Shown here: one piece after another, positions 41,343 through 52,391 of the stretch | Layout: the number at the start of each line of letters is the position of its first letter | How positions within the stretch are numbered: position 1 is the first letter of the stretch | DNA from: Saccharomycopsis malanga | Lineage: Eukaryota; Ascomycota; Saccharomycetes; Ascoideales; Saccharomycopsidaceae | Assembly (NCBI GenBank): GCA_004014935.1 | Contig: CP025326.1 | Coordinates: forward strand, 434,001-498,000 | Reading direction: 5' to 3' | Length of the DNA stretch: 64,000 nucleotides | The notes under the pieces: model-generated | Database searches by the model: none | What the model saw: only the letters and a program-made list of their open reading frames with translations | What the model was told of the DNA's origin: nothing | Translations under genes and position numbers: made by a program

Positions 41343-44198
41343 TTAGGAGCTGGACATGTCGTATGGGGGCAAAAGGCCTCCATTGGAGGCGCTGGTATGA
41401 TCATTGAAGGAAAAGGTTGAGAATTGGAGTTCCACAGGGGAGATTGGAGCCGCCAGAGAGCGGTTATAGTTGGGTTTGAATGGAGGGGCGGTGAAGATTT
41501 CTCTAGTGGCAGGAAAGTAGTTTTTGGTAGGTGTGATGTTTACTGGAATGTTTTGCAAGTTTACAGGGGAAAATTGCAAGTTTTTGTTTGGCGATGACAA
41601 ATTTTGGGCAAATTGCAAGTTTTTGTTTGGAGATGACAAAGTTTGGGCAAATTGCAAGTTATTGCTAGGGGATTGCAAGTGTTTGGACTTTATTAGAGGC
41701 TGATTGAATGAATTTGGATGGATTGTCAAAGATTTTGAATGAAAATGGGTTTTGTAGCGATTAGAAACGGGATTTTTTTTATTTTTTGACTCGACCAAAC
41801 TGTAGGACAAGTCTACGGTTTCAGTTTTGATGATTTTGAGGTCGTAGCTGTTCAAAAAGCATTCCAAGTTTGCGATTGCGGCGGAGGAGGCGGCCAAGTT
41901 GGCGAAAGTGAGGATGATTTGGTTTCTGGCGGCGATTTTGATTTCCGTGGCTAGAAAGACTCTAAAAGGGACTACAATGCGGCTTAGGAAGCCCGGATTG
42001 GTGTGGCTGAGGAGTTTGGGCACCGAAAAGCTGGCGGAGATGGGCAGAGTGATGGAAAGTGTGATTTCTTTGGCAATGTAGGGAGCCAACTGTTTGAAAG
42101 CTTCTATGGAGCTTTTGGTGTCGATTCCTTTGATTTCCACACGTTTGTAGGCGTCCGAGCTGCCAAAGGACAGCGGAAAGTCGATAAAACAGCTGGTTTT
42201 GCGCTCAATGTCGCTGACAACCGAGCCATGGCCGCAGTTCAAAAAAAGACGGTGCTGGCTGGCCGACAACTGGAACGCGACACAGCTGACGTCCAGGCAG
42301 CCCAGGACAAGCAGCTGGAGCTCCCTACGGACCCTGGGGATGCTCAGGGCGTTTTTGTTGGGACATTTGACCAAAACGTTGGCGTAGCGGTGGAAACTAA
42401 GCAACGGCTGCTGGAACTCAAACGTGTTGGAAAACTTGATGAACACATTGTATTTACGCATGATCGACTGCACCAAACTGCCCCCTACGCCTATAATCTG
42501 CCGGTGGTAGATCTCTGGGATGTAAAACGACATTTCCAGCGGAAACTCCAACTCCAACAACTCGACGCCACGCAGCAAACTGGCTGTGCTGTGGCTGGTG
42601 ATGTGGATCAAGAAACTGAGCTCGTTGAGACTGCCAAACACAATGTTTGTGCCTGTCTGGTTCATGATTTTCAACAACTTGCCGTTCTTCTTGCCGCAGA
42701 TAAACTCTCTCTCGCCATTCAGAAGCTCAATGGTGCATTTGAACGTTCCTACGGCCTTGTCTACACTTTGCAACGTCTTCTTCACCTTGCTGTCCAATCC
42801 TACAATCTTCCAAACCGAGTTTTGGTTGTCTGCCACCATCAACGTGTCGCAGCTCTCAAACACACTGCGATTCAACGTGCTGCAAACATCCAAAACATAT
42901 ATTCTACTCTGCAACTCCATAACCTCTCTCCAGGTTTGCTCTACCAAATGCTCAGATGTGGCTTGTATTCTCACCACCTCGCTCGCAGAGTCCATGCTGG
43001 GAAATTGAATATACGAGCCATTGCAGCGCATCATGTCCATCAACGCCGCTTCCATGTGGGACACCATGTACTCGAGCTTCAACTTGTCGAGCCGCATGTC
43101 CTTGCAGTAAAGACTGTCCCGCACCCCACCCGCCAACGTCTGCTCAACTAGCTGCTTTGCATGCATCACCTGCGACTCCTCCTCCCCACTGAAAAAAACC
43201 CGGTTACTGTTTCCGTAATCTGCAAACTGCGCGCATACATGCATCATGTCCGGCATGTACACCCGCACCCCAGTCTGCTCCATAACTCTATTCAAATTGT
43301 CCTTGTTGATTCCCGCCATAAGATTCATCATGCTCAAGCTCGTGTCCATCGAGTCAATGTACAACCCTTGCAAATCGTCCATCAACAACTTGCATCGAAG
43401 TTCCGCCGCACTTGCCGCAGCCTCGCCTCCCAATATATGCAAGTAAAAGTCATTGGTTGGGTGCAGAGTTGATGCACCTGAACCTGCACTGCTGCCTGCA
43501 CTGGCATCACCGTACATTTCCCATGCGTCTGCAAGGCAGATTTCCACATTGAAATACCTCGAAATCGCCTCCAATCCTTCAGTAAACTTGCCATTAATCT
43601 TGCAGCTCGCAGCATCTATCAAGTAATCGTTGAAAAAACCCTTCAGTATTGTAATCTTTTTAACGCACAATTTCTCATAATGCGAGAAGAATGCATACTT
43701 TGTTTGAATTAAAGTTTGCATATCTGCACCGAAAAGCACCGCATTGAACATATGTGCGTCCACCATCTCAATCTGTGCATTATCAATATTTTCTATGCAG
43801 CCCTGCACTACATGTAAATTGCTGGTTTCTGATTCATCCTGCCAAAACGTAGCATTGTTAGTGGAATAAAAACTGTTTGCATTCTCATAACCCGGTTTAA
43901 TGTATGTGGAAACCTTCATTGGTATCATCATTGAATATCTTGCAGTCTTGTAGGCCGCAATCTGACTAGCTGCAGTCTTGCAGGCTGCAGTCTGGCTCGC
44001 TGCAGTCTGGCTTCCTGCACTCTTGCTTTTCAATGCATTCATGCGTGAATATTGATTGGTGATTTCAGAAAGAATCTTTGGACGTGCAGCAATATTTCTG
44101 CTGTTCTTCACTGCATGCATGCTGCCACCATCGCTATGGATAAAAGGAGCGGCAACAGCACTCTCTGCTGCATAGTATGTAAAGTCATAGCTTGCCAT
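41343..44198 (-). CDS. Multi-KH-domain RNA-binding protein
   Basis: 951 residues from the ATG at 44198; the frame is open 14 codons further. An N-terminal Ala/Ser/Tyr-rich tail (1-110) includes SQTAACKTAASQIAAYKTA-type repeats. From about 180 to 810 come several KH-like modules, the clearest being FYIPEIYHRQIIGVGGSLVQ (GxxG loop GVGG), with others near GVRVYMPD and TGTNIVFGSL. The C-terminus (about 830-951) is Asn/Gln/Pro-rich with repeated NLQFAQ.LSSPNKNLQF. The layout resembles the little-studied yeast KH protein Yll032c, and Scp160 more distantly. KH proteins bind single-stranded RNA; a cytosolic mRNA or ribosome role is an inference. The upstream (TA)n at 44271-44292 can serve as TATA box. 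Confidence 0.7.
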   Translation of the reverse strand: MASYDFTYYAAESAVAAPFIHSDGGSMHAVKNSRNIAARPKILSEITNQYSRMNALKSKSAGSQTAASQTAACKTAASQIAAYKTARYSMMIPMKVSTYIKPGYENANSFYSTNNATFWQDESETSNLHVVQGCIENIDNAQIEMVDAHMFNAVLFGADMQTLIQTKYAFFSHYEKLCVKKITILKGFFNDYLIDAASCKINGKFTEGLEAISRYFNVEICLADAWEMYGDASAGSSAGSGASTLHPTNDFYLHILGGEAAASAAELRCKLLMDDLQGLYIDSMDTSLSMMNLMAGINKDNLNRVMEQTGVRVYMPDMMHVCAQFADYGNSNRVFFSGEEESQVMHAKQLVEQTLAGGVRDSLYCKDMRLDKLKLEYMVSHMEAALMDMMRCNGSYIQFPSMDSASEVVRIQATSEHLVEQTWREVMELQSRIYVLDVCSTLNRSVFESCDTLMVADNQNSVWKIVGLDSKVKKTLQSVDKAVGTFKCTIELLNGEREFICGKKNGKLLKIMNQTGTNIVFGSLNELSFLIHITSHSTASLLRGVELLELEFPLEMSFYIPEIYHRQIIGVGGSLVQSIMRKYNVFIKFSNTFEFQQPLLSFHRYANVLVKCPNKNALSIPRVRRELQLLVLGCLDVSCVAFQLSASQHRLFLNCGHGSVVSDIERKTSCFIDFPLSFGSSDAYKRVEIKGIDTKSSIEAFKQLAPYIAKEITLSITLPISASFSVPKLLSHTNPGFLSRIVVPFRVFLATEIKIAARNQIILTFANLAASSAAIANLECFLNSYDLKIIKTETVDLSYSLVESKNKKNPVSNRYKTHFHSKSLTIHPNSFNQPLIKSKHLQSPSNNLQFAQTLSSPNKNLQFAQNLSSPNKNLQFSPVNLQNIPVNITPTKNYFPATREIFTAPPFKPNYNRSLAAPISPVELQFSTFSFNDHTSASNGGLLPPYDMSSS

Positions 44199-44270
44199 AT
44201 TGGGTATTAAAGGATGTAGAAGCAAAAGAGAAATCTTCACTGCTCAGTTCCTGCAGTATTTCTCTCGTTC

Positions 44271-44292
44271 TATATATATATATATATATATA
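44271..44292. promoter_or_regulatory. (TA)n tract, probable TATA element of the KH gene
   Basis: About eleven TA units lie 73-94 bp upstream of the ATG at 44198. TGCATG words follow further upstream (44460-44525). Confidence 0.5.
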
Positions 44293-45640
44293 GATTCACC
44301 GCAGGCATCAGCAGCAGCATCAGAAGCAGCAATTACACTGGCTGAAATCGACCATGTTGATGTTGTTTTCTAGCTAATACGGAAAATGTCAATAAACAGT
44401 GAGTATTTACAGATCTCCCGATTCGGATACTGCAGTTACCGCATCGGGTAATATGTAAACATGCATATGTGCACATTTCTCCAAAACTAGACCATGCAGC
44501 ATCCCAATCTGTCACCCTGCATGTGGCTTTAATGAGAGGCCTCCCCAGCTAATCAGAGAGTCCTCTAGTATTGCAACCTGGGCGCTGCACAATTCCAGAT
44601 TTGGATGCTGTAATTAACTAATCCATGAATAATACGAACTGGCATTGGTCTGAACCGCACGGTGCAGCTGACTCGGCCAGTAGAGATGGAAAAACTGAGC
44701 GTTTTGGCAAAAGTATTCCTACAATGTGCACAAAACAGGCAGAAATAATGGTAATGCAGGCTGTTTGAAAGAGTTTTCCTAAAAAGGACTCTCCACAGCC
44801 ATCAGATGTAGCATTTGCATAGTATTATTGCATATTCTGCTCTGCAGCATGCCTGCAAGGCCTAAAGGGTCTTTTGCAGTGCCTACATGGTATTTCTATG
44901 CAGATTTTCAAGCAAGGTTTGCAGAAACCACGGAATGATACCGAATTCTCTGTAATATTGCATAAAAAAGTACCTGTGGGCCCCGTGGCCGAGTTGTATA
45001 TATAGAAGAGGGAAAAACGCGCACCCGGGTTCGATTCCCGTTCAAGCAGTTTACGCACTGCTTTTTACAATGCTTAACAGAACATTTGGGATTTGAGATT
45101 GAAACATGGATACGCTGCAAAAGGCTGTGATTAATCATTTCCAAACCTTGGAAACACTGGCCATTCAGCAGACCATTGTCTATTACTCTGTAACTGTATC
45201 TTGTTTGGACATCTATAACGAGAAACTTGATGGTTTATTTAGTGGCAGAGAATCTGTCTGGTTATAAATCAATACCATCAACTACAATATTGCCAAAAAT
45301 ATGATGCAACTACAGTGAAATTGCATACAAAATATAAAGCGAATTAATTATAGAACTTTCACAAGGTAAATGATTCAATTACATGATGCATATATGCTGC
45401 TCTTTCCCTTTCTGTAAGCTGTAAAAGTATATGTTATAGAAGAAGTATATGTATTAGAAATGCACTAGTGTCATCGACTGGTAAACGGTGTGGATATGTT
45501 GGTCTTTGATGGAATTTTGGTTAACTATGAGGATATGGACTTTAGGTGTTATCTATAAACTTATTATATATAATCATGTTGTCTATCTGAAAATAATGGC
45601 TCAAGAATTAATATAATTAAATACTATTTACTGCCATCTA
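44293..45640. other. Intergenic region with a decayed SINE head
   Basis: No gene supported. The region is dense in TGCA and TGCATG words (44330-44530, 44820-44900). A family A head with TGGCCGAGTTG (A box) and CCGGGTTCGATTCCCG (B box) lies at 44978-45045, followed by a CGCACTGCTTTTTACAATGC body piece. A true tRNA is excluded because the acceptor arms do not pair. Confidence 0.5.
44978..45095 (+). mobile_element. Family A SINE, 5' half
   Basis: GGGCCCCGTGGCCGAGTTG, GAAGAGGGAAAAACG, GGGTTCGATTCCCG and CACTGCTTTTTACAATGC run in family order. The matching 3' signature (TACTGGGCTTGGAATATATG) appears 540 bp later at 45638-45657, immediately before family B copy 7. Confidence 0.65.
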
Positions 45641-45664
45641 CTGGGCTTGGAATATATGATATTA

Positions 45665-46555
45665 TATAATATGCCTTATTGTTACCAAGTGGCCAAGTTG
45701 GTTGGGCCATGCGCCACGCAAAATAGTGCAGAAAACAAGTGTGGCGTTCGTCACTTTGGGTTTTTTGACTCGATTCGCGCTCTTGACGTTTTGGAATATT
45801 CATCAAACGTTTTATCAGATTTTCTCAATGTTCTCTAGGGTATTTCAATTGAAACAACTATAAATTGACATCTTGAAATTTTTTCAATATTATATCGTTA
45901 TTTATAAAAAAACCTATTAAATTTCGGTCGAAATATCTGATAAAATGGAATATTGCCAATTTCTCCAAAACATGGATTCTTTTAAATCAACTTTTACAGT
46001 GTTTACAGCAACCCAAACCATACAAAAATAGTGTTTATATACTCCTTCAATTATGAGGGTTTACATAATATACTTTATTTTAATATATTGTCTTATAAAT
46101 TACTCAATAGTGAGGAAGTATCACATTGTCGAAAATAACACATAATTTGTTATAAATAATGTTTTCAACCTCCCAGAGAGTCACCCCTTATTTTTTAACG
46201 TTTTTCTATAGTTTGTAAGCTCTTTTTGTTTTATTTATGCTCTCGTCAAGATTTTAATGAGGTTCTGTTCCAAACAAATACGTATTCTGTATCATAGGTT
46301 CTCAGAAAAGCTTGTACTCTATAATGAATGATTGTATATTGTCAAATTACCATATTCAAACTTGCTGTATACATTGAATTTTTTACGGGGCTCGACAAAG
46401 CGTAATGTGCTTATTAATAAACTTTACACCTCTTTTCAGGGAAGTCTGTTTTGAAGAAACCTTTATTCCTTTTTAGATCATGTTCAAATTGGTTCAATGT
46501 TACTTTGACTTTATTTTTATTGTTTTTTTTGTTGTTTCAGATGCTGATTTGCTTT
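45665..46555 (+). repeat. Family B repeat, copy 7 (left arm of an inverted pair)
   Basis: Plus-strand copy preceded by a family A tail. The head hairpin holds only one loop unit. It extends to the distal blocks GGGGCTCGACAAAGCGTAAT and ACTTTGACTTTA. It meets copy 8 tail to tail near 46560. Confidence 0.88.
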
Positions 46556-46574
46556 ATATCATCTTTATAATAAA

Positions 46575-47225
46575 CAAGACTTTTTTTAGCTCTTGGGATA
46601 CCCATTTCTTTGGAATAAGGCTCATCCAAACTCTGGAAAAATTACAAAGAGCACTAAATGCAGAGATAAACTATGGAATAATGTCAAGAAATAAAGAGAG
46701 TTCCTTTGAGGGGCGAAAAAACAATTTTTAACATATTATGTGTTATTTTTGACAAAATAAAACTTTCTCGCTATTAAATAATGTATAAAATCCAAATATT
46801 AGAACAAGGTACTTTATATAAAGGCTTAGACTTTAAAAAATGTAGAAACAAATTTTTTTTATGTTTTGGATTGCGGTAAAGACTGAAAAAGATGACTTTG
46901 AATAATCAACTTTTTGTCAAAATTGACAATTTTCCTCTATATCAAATATTTGTTCGAAAAACTAATAAATATTATTACAAATAATGCTATAATATACGAC
47001 AAAATTTAAAATGTTATTGTATGTTTTTTTAAATCAAAATAACTTGTATAGTGTTGATTAAATCTAATAAAACGTTTGATGATTACTCTAAAACGTCAAC
47101 AGCGCGAATCGAGGACCAAAACCCCAAGTGAGGAACGCCACACTTGTTTTTCTGCACTGTTATGCACTATTTTGGGTGGCGCATGGCCCAACCAACTTGG
47201 CCACTTGGAAATAGTAAGGCAGTGA
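46575..47225 (-). repeat. Family B repeat, copy 8 (right arm of an inverted pair)
   Basis: Minus-strand copy without the last ~250 bp of the family. The head at 47125-47200 has two loop units. A family A tail adjoins at 47230. Confidence 0.88.
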
Positions 47226-47227
47226 AT

Positions 47228-47545
47228 ACAAGATCTTATATTTCAAGCCCAGTACATGTCAAATTGGTATATACTCGCCATTTTTAATGGGCCTTGTTAA
47301 ATCCCAGTGGGGCAACCGCAATCCTGGCCTGTTTATCGTAATCTTGTCACCCAAAAGTAAGAACGAGATCAGGCCGTATTTCAGACAGTTGGACTTGTCA
47401 GTAAATTCTCATTGAGCCTTGTAAAAAGACCTAACAGCAACATGGGGGAGCCAACTATGATCATTGGGCACTACCAAGCCCCTTAAACATGGCGTATATA
47501 CGGAACTGATATGTAGTGGGCTCGAAATATAAGATTATTATTACT
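47228..47545. mobile_element. Two family A SINE pieces in opposite orientation
   Basis: 47228-47410 is a minus-strand piece (tail TATTTCAAGCCCAGTACATG at the left; body string CAGACAGTTGGACTTGTC at the right). 47412-47545 is a plus-strand piece from AAAAGACCTAACAGCAACAT through CCAAGCCCCTTAAACATGGC to GGGCTCGAAATATAAG and an ATT tail. Confidence 0.65.
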
Positions 47546-47899
47546 TGTTACTTTTATGTTTATGTGCGGTGTTCAATGAAAAGAATTATTATTAGTGTGC
47601 TAATTTGCAGCCTTTATATTCCTGTTAAATGGCGGTATAAGCTTGGAACTGTACAGGGTGGCCAAAAGTTAGTGGTTTTGCTTTGGTGAATAAATAGATG
47701 GGTCAATTGTGTTTAAATAAAGGCTCGCAAGCTGGTGTTGTCTAGTTATATGCTATTTAGATTTATTTTACATGTTATACTTGGTATTATGCTTATTTTT
47801 ATCTAACCTATTTTTATTTTACTTATTATACTCATTATACTCACAATAATTATTCTTATTATACTCACTATACTTGTTCTTATTATACTTTTAAGTTAA
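47546..47899. other. Intergenic spacer, AT-rich
   Basis: No gene. The 3' part (47760-47899) is a degenerate TTATTATACTCAC-type minisatellite. Confidence 0.5.
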
Positions 47900-48458
47900 T
47901 ATCAGTTGCACTTGCCTGTGAAATTACGTTCAGTATAGTATAAGCAGCGAGTAAAATTCGTTCATAGCTAAAATCAAAAACAACAAAAAATAAAATAAAA
48001 AAAAAATCAATAAAAAGTAATGATAAAAAATAAAATGGTTATATGGGCGGGCTAGGGGCAGACCTCAGCTTGTTATCTTGGTCCCGATGATACTACTTGT
48101 GTTGAGTATCTAGTGACCTTTTCCAAGTAGGAGAGCAAAGCTTCAGCTACCGTTTTGTCATTAATAAAGTTCAGAACCATGTCTGACCTTATGTTATGTT
48201 CTTCTTGCTCATTTGTCCATTTTCTGTCTGTAAGTAGGTGATCATGCTTACTCCACTGACAATTTGACTCACGGAGCTTAATACAGGTTTTGAAGATTTA
48301 AGGAAAGTCCAGAGAGAAAGTTTCTTAATGAGCGTCGTTACTTGTGGGTCGGGTTGTACAGCCTGTATTCTTCGGGATACTCGCTTTTGGATTGATATCC
48401 TTTGATGGTGTCTTATTGGCTTGTCTTGTTCTTCTTTGCTTCTTTTTTCTATAACCAA
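47900..48458 (-). pseudogene. Family C coding relic, copy 2
   Basis: A minus-strand frame (48458-48189) reads KLSLWTFLKSSKPVLSSVSQ and ends NGQMSKKNIT. The following 130 bp align with the end of copy 1 (the VVSSGP block). Then comes A-rich sequence, and at 47960-47900 the SINE body string CACAGGCAAGTGCAACTG. The order is identical to 26700-27231. The protein is not recognised. The shared residues between the copies indicate that this was once coding sequence. Confidence 0.5.
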
Positions 48459-48516
48459 TTTGTTAGTCTTGGTTCTTTTTACCGCATATTGTTCTTATTA
48501 GTTCTACTTATTATAT

Positions 48517-48780
48517 TTATTATTCTTATTATTCTTATTATTCTTATTATTCTTATTATTCTTATTATTCTTATTATTCTTATTATTCTTATTATTCTTA
48601 TTATTCTTATTATTCTTATTAATCTTATTATTCTTATTATACTCACTATATTTATTCTTATTCGTATTACTTGTATTTTATTCGCTATACTTCTTCTTAT
48701 TATTCTTATTCGCATTACTTGTATTTTTTCACTATACTTCTTATCATTCTTATCCCCACTATACAAAATATATATCTATT
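48517..48780. repeat. (ATTCTTATT)n minisatellite beside AYR1
   Basis: About eleven near-perfect 9-bp units to 48625, then a degenerate continuation to within 20 bp of the AYR1 stop. It makes long open frames of Ile/Leu or Arg-Ile-Ile on both strands, which are artefacts of composition. Confidence 0.9.
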
Positions 48781-48791
48781 TAAAAACACCC

Positions 48792-49682
48792 CTAATTGGT
48801 CTTGTCCAACTTTCCAGACTTTTTCACCTTTTCAACGAGCTCAAGCCAATGGTATTTTTTCCAGAGCAACTTTTGCAACCAAGCTCTAGGCAACAAAAAG
48901 TTGATAAAGGCCAAAAGATAGGCATAGGAGCCTCTGCGGACAGAATAAGGAGGATTAGGGGCAGAAAGGTCCTTTGCAAGGTTCTTGGCAACGCTCTGAG
49001 GGGTGGCCACTCTAGATTTGTTAGTATAGACGTATTTTTCCAACTCAATGTTGATTTGGTAGCCTTGGTCATCAAAGTTGAAGTAGCCACCTTTTGGAGG
49101 CTCTTTACTGGCAATAACACCGGAGAACTCGGTGTTGACGGCGCCAATGGTGATATGGACAACCTTCACACCAAAGGGCTTGAGCTCCAACTCGAGACAG
49201 TTGGTGTACTGTTTCAAGGCAGCCTTGGACGAGCAGTATGTGGACAACAAAGGAGCAGGACAGAAGTTGAAGACAGAGCCCGAAAAGGCAATGGTTCCCT
49301 TGGCTCTGATGACCAAAGGAGCAAACTCCTTGCTGATCCGCATTGGAGCAAACAAGTTTGTCTCGTAGTTCCACTTGACGTCCTCCATGTTGAGATCAAT
49401 AGTAGCTGCTGCATACCCTCCCCCAGCATTCTGGACCAACAAATCCAAAGTGCCCTCATTCTCCTCGCTGATCCGGTCGCGGATCAGCAATGTCGACTCT
49501 GGATTGGTGATATCTGCCTTGATAGCAATCACCCCAAACTCCTTGAGCGGCTCCATCTTCTCCACTCTTCTGCCCACCGCATACACCTTGAATCCTTGCA
49601 AAGCTAGCTCCTTGGCAAGATGATAACCGATTCCCGAGGTTGCCCCGGTGACAAGCGCTGTTCTTTTTGCTGGTGTAGTCAT
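48792..49682 (-). CDS. AYR1: 1-acyl-dihydroxyacetone-phosphate reductase
   Basis: 296 residues from the ATG at 49682 (baker's yeast Ayr1 297). A classical short-chain dehydrogenase: NADPH site TGATSGIG (about 12-19), NAG motif in LLVQNAGGG, catalytic Ser in AFSGSVFNF, and the YxxxK pair in STYCSSKAALKQY. The C-terminus (about 255-280) is hydrophobic and basic, fitting association with the ER and lipid droplets. Ayr1 reduces acyl-DHAP to lysophosphatidate and also acts on ketosteroids and triglyceride. Other SDR subfamilies are possible, but the ALKQY and LELELKPFGVKV strings fit Ayr1. The gene ends beside a minisatellite. Confidence 0.85.
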   Translation of the reverse strand: MTTPAKRTALVTGATSGIGYHLAKELALQGFKVYAVGRRVEKMEPLKEFGVIAIKADITNPESTLLIRDRISEENEGTLDLLVQNAGGGYAAATIDLNMEDVKWNYETNLFAPMRISKEFAPLVIRAKGTIAFSGSVFNFCPAPLLSTYCSSKAALKQYTNCLELELKPFGVKVVHITIGAVNTEFSGVIASKEPPKGGYFNFDDQGYQINIELEKYVYTNKSRVATPQSVAKNLAKDLSAPNPPYSVRRGSYAYLLAFINFLLPRAWLQKLLWKKYHWLELVEKVKKSGKLDKTN

Positions 49683-51121
49683 TTTGTTCAGCTTTGTTTT
49701 GGTCAAATAAACAACTAATTAAGGTCTGTTTTGGTCAAATATACAACTAATCAAGGTCTGTTTTGATTAATTCATCAACCCTTTTCCAAATTACAACCAT
49801 CTTTTTTTCAGTTCCTTTAATATTCATCCACCGCCGATCTTTCTCTTAGCTCCAAAGACGTGGCCTTACCTCATTAGGTTCCCGTCAATCTGTATGGGGC
49901 CTGCTACAATTTCACAGTCCTTCAAGGCCGCAGTTATCTGTTAGACCGTAGTTATCTGTTACCGTAGTTATCTGTTAGGCCGAATTATATTGCTACATTT
50001 ATACGCCCCAACTATACTGCTACATTTATTACAGTATAAAACCAAATATTCATGTACATCTTCTTTTATCATAGTAAATCATCGCCCTACACTACCTAGC
50101 TCTTCTAGTCATACATGCTCCTCATTAAAATCAATTCACACCATATTCTCTCTCCTCTTCTCCTTTCTTAAACATTCAACTCTCCATTAGATACCATTAT
50201 TTATAACAGGTGCATGATGGTGCATGCTGGTGCATCAGGTTGCACCCGCCTGCATATCCAACCACCTGTTTACCTGTCCAGCTCAACACAGGACCTTCTC
50301 AGAAGAGTGTCCAGCTCATCACAGGCCTTCTCAAAAGAGTGATGTATGCTGGCTGAGCAATTGTCCTTCGTTGAACGAGTAGTATGGATATAGTGGCTGA
50401 TGATACTTGCGTATTAGTGCATAGTACTGCATAACTATACAGCTCCTAGCGTATTTCTGCGTTGTTCTGCATATTTTCTCTATAGCCATATAAGTTCCAG
50501 TTTGGAGTAGTTCAAGTAATACTATGCTAGAGATGGGCAAACTGCTAGTTTGTATTTTTGAAGGTTTGCAGTAAAGTGAAGAGCATGTTGTTTTGTAGGA
50601 GTTTTTGAAATGAGGACGTGTATTCATAGGACATATTCATAGGACATATTCATAGGACATATTCATAGGACATATTCATAGGACATATATAAGGACCTAT
50701 ATATTCATACAAATACATCAAGGACATGTATATCCATAATAGGATCTTGTTACGATTATCAAAGAGAATAGACAGGGTCAGTGAAAATCAAGTAAACAAT
50801 ACTACTTTTCAGTATTTCAACTAGACGGTTATCGTCTAGCGTAGCAATTACAGTAAACCGACCAAGCAATAAACCAAACAATAAACCAACCAACCTGATT
50901 GATATATTTACATGTCAGACATATTTGTAGACCGGTAAAATGTGAGACATGCAGTGGTGAAGAAGATGGCTGGCTGTCAAGGACATGTCTCAGAGAGAGA
51001 GTCGTCTATATTATGAGTACGCTTTGGACAGGATGCCAGCCATCCCTGAGGCATATATGTGCACAGGAACCTGCTCATTTCATGATCTTTTGTAGCAATT
51101 GTAGCGAGCAGCCCGTAATTG
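49683..51121. other. Intergenic region between AYR1 and the wall-protein gene
   Basis: No gene supported. A near-perfect direct repeat of about 40 bp (TTTTGGTCAAATA(A/T)ACAACT) is at 49697-49765, right before AYR1. A CCGTAGTTATCTGTTA repeat is at 49927-49980. TGCATG/GTGCAT words cluster at 50212-50256. The 13-bp tandem repeat at 50622-50686 is listed separately. Confidence 0.5.
50622..50686. repeat. 13-bp tandem repeat, five units
   Basis: Five perfect units of ATTCATAGGACAT, noncoding. Related fragments continue to 50730. Confidence 0.95.
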
Positions 51122-52372
51122 ATGACGAGAATGAGACTTTTAGGGATATTTACAGTGTTGGCAGTGCACAATGTGTTGGCGTTTACGGTGTCTGAATACT
51201 TCCAGCTATTCAACGTGAACGACATCAACAATAAGAACAACCATTTGGCTTCGTATCCTGTGGGCACAAATTCACACAACGACGTGGTGTTGGGCGCCAA
51301 AACAGAAGACATCTTGTCAGTCCAGATTGATTATAATGGGTTTGTCAAGATCAGTGGATCCGACAAGTATTTGACAGTGGACACTTCTAACAACAACAAG
51401 ATTTCTGTAGCCAGCACCACTGACAAGTCCCACATCTTCTTCATCAGCTCCAACCAGTTGCATTTCGACCAGTATTTCATCTTCGTGGCCTGTCCAAACT
51501 CAGAGAGCCAGTACGAGCTCCATGTTGGCAACGACAAGTCCATCTGTTCAGACGGTGTTCTTGTCAATTTGAGACCCATTTCCCTCCAGACCAGTAACGC
51601 TATCAATGTTTATGTCCCTGACATTTTGAGAACTTCCCAGGGAATTGCAATTGCTGGGGGCAGTTCGCTTTCGTTCCTATTAAGCACCACAGCAGCACCT
51701 AAAACCAATCAAGACGTCACCAGCATAGCTGCTACTGCTAAAAGCTCTCAGACTGGTTCTGTTTCGCCTAGCAGTCTCGACGACAAGACCACAACTGTAC
51801 TTCAAACCGTATATGCTTCCCAGCAAACAGGAAACGTTTATATCAGTCTATCTCGCTCTTACAAGCTCCTGACGTTTCTCAGCACCACTCTTGTTCCTTA
51901 CACGTCATCCTACACGTCCACAGATGTCGACACTGTGGTCGTGGTTACAACCATCCATACGCTGGCCTCCAAATGTGAGACAACCGTAGCTACCTCGTAC
52001 GTCATGGCCACATCCACTAGTCATTCTTGTCTGGATAACAAATGTTCCAAGGTCACTGCTACCGTCACTTTGTCTTCATCTTCCTTATCTTTGTTAACCA
52101 GCTTGACTGACAATTCAACTTCTCTTTCTCTCTTGACCACTCGTACCCATAACGACACTGCCTTGCCAACTGCCACACTAGATAACTCTACTTTTGATGA
52201 TAATTCATTGGCCTTATACGGTGGCTCTGCAACCTTAACCTCAGCTTCTAAATCTCTTGCTGCTTCCCATGCTTCAACTACTAGCAATTCCTCCAACATT
52301 GCGCCTTCCCAGCTTGGAAATTCCTCCTTCTGGAGCTTGTTTATGATTTTAGGAGCTCTATTTGTTTGCTGA
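51122..52372 (+). CDS. Putative GPI-anchored Ser/Thr-rich cell-wall protein
   Basis: 416 residues. The signal peptide is [20 protein letters not shown], with cleavage likely after Ala. Residues 21-180 look globular ([39 protein letters not shown], two Cys) and resemble the N-terminal modules of fungal GPI wall proteins. Residues 190-390 are low-complexity Ser/Thr, suited to O-mannosylation. The end has a small-residue omega region (SNSSN / LGNSS) and a hydrophobic tail [14 protein letters not shown], the GPI-addition signal. No catalytic motif was seen. The protein probably sits at the plasma membrane or is linked to wall glucan. A second ATG at 51131 would also give a good signal peptide. 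No specific orthologue was recognised. Confidence 0.75.
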   Translation: MTRMRLLGIFTVLAVHNVLAFTVSEYFQLFNVNDINNKNNHLASYPVGTNSHNDVVLGAKTEDILSVQIDYNGFVKISGSDKYLTVDTSNNNKISVASTTDKSHIFFISSNQLHFDQYFIFVACPNSESQYELHVGNDKSICSDGVLVNLRPISLQTSNAINVYVPDILRTSQGIAIAGGSSLSFLLSTTAAPKTNQDVTSIAATAKSSQTGSVSPSSLDDKTTTVLQTVYASQQTGNVYISLSRSYKLLTFLSTTLVPYTSSYTSTDVDTVVVVTTIHTLASKCETTVATSYVMATSTSHSCLDNKCSKVTATVTLSSSSLSLLTSLTDNSTSLSLLTTRTHNDTALPTATLDNSTFDDNSLALYGGSATLTSASKSLAASHASTTSNSSNIAPSQLGNSSFWSLFMILGALFVC

Positions 52373-52391
52373 GTTTTGCTTACTAGTTATA

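Noticed and set aside
42003-43151. A 382-codon frame opposite the KH-protein gene
   Set aside because: Antisense to a gene with clear KH motifs. Its composition is that of a reverse reading and no domain is visible.
44978-45045. A functional tRNA gene
   Set aside because: A and B boxes are present but the acceptor arms do not pair and the anticodon arm is lost. It fits a SINE head.
45640-47290. A DNA transposon with long terminal inverted repeats
   Set aside because: The two arms are ordinary family B copies in opposite orientation; other copies occur singly and there is no transposase.
48402-49607. A 401-codon plus-strand frame across AYR1
   Set aside because: It is the shadow of AYR1 plus the ATTCTTATT minisatellite, which lacks stops. 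The minus-strand protein has the complete SDR motif set.
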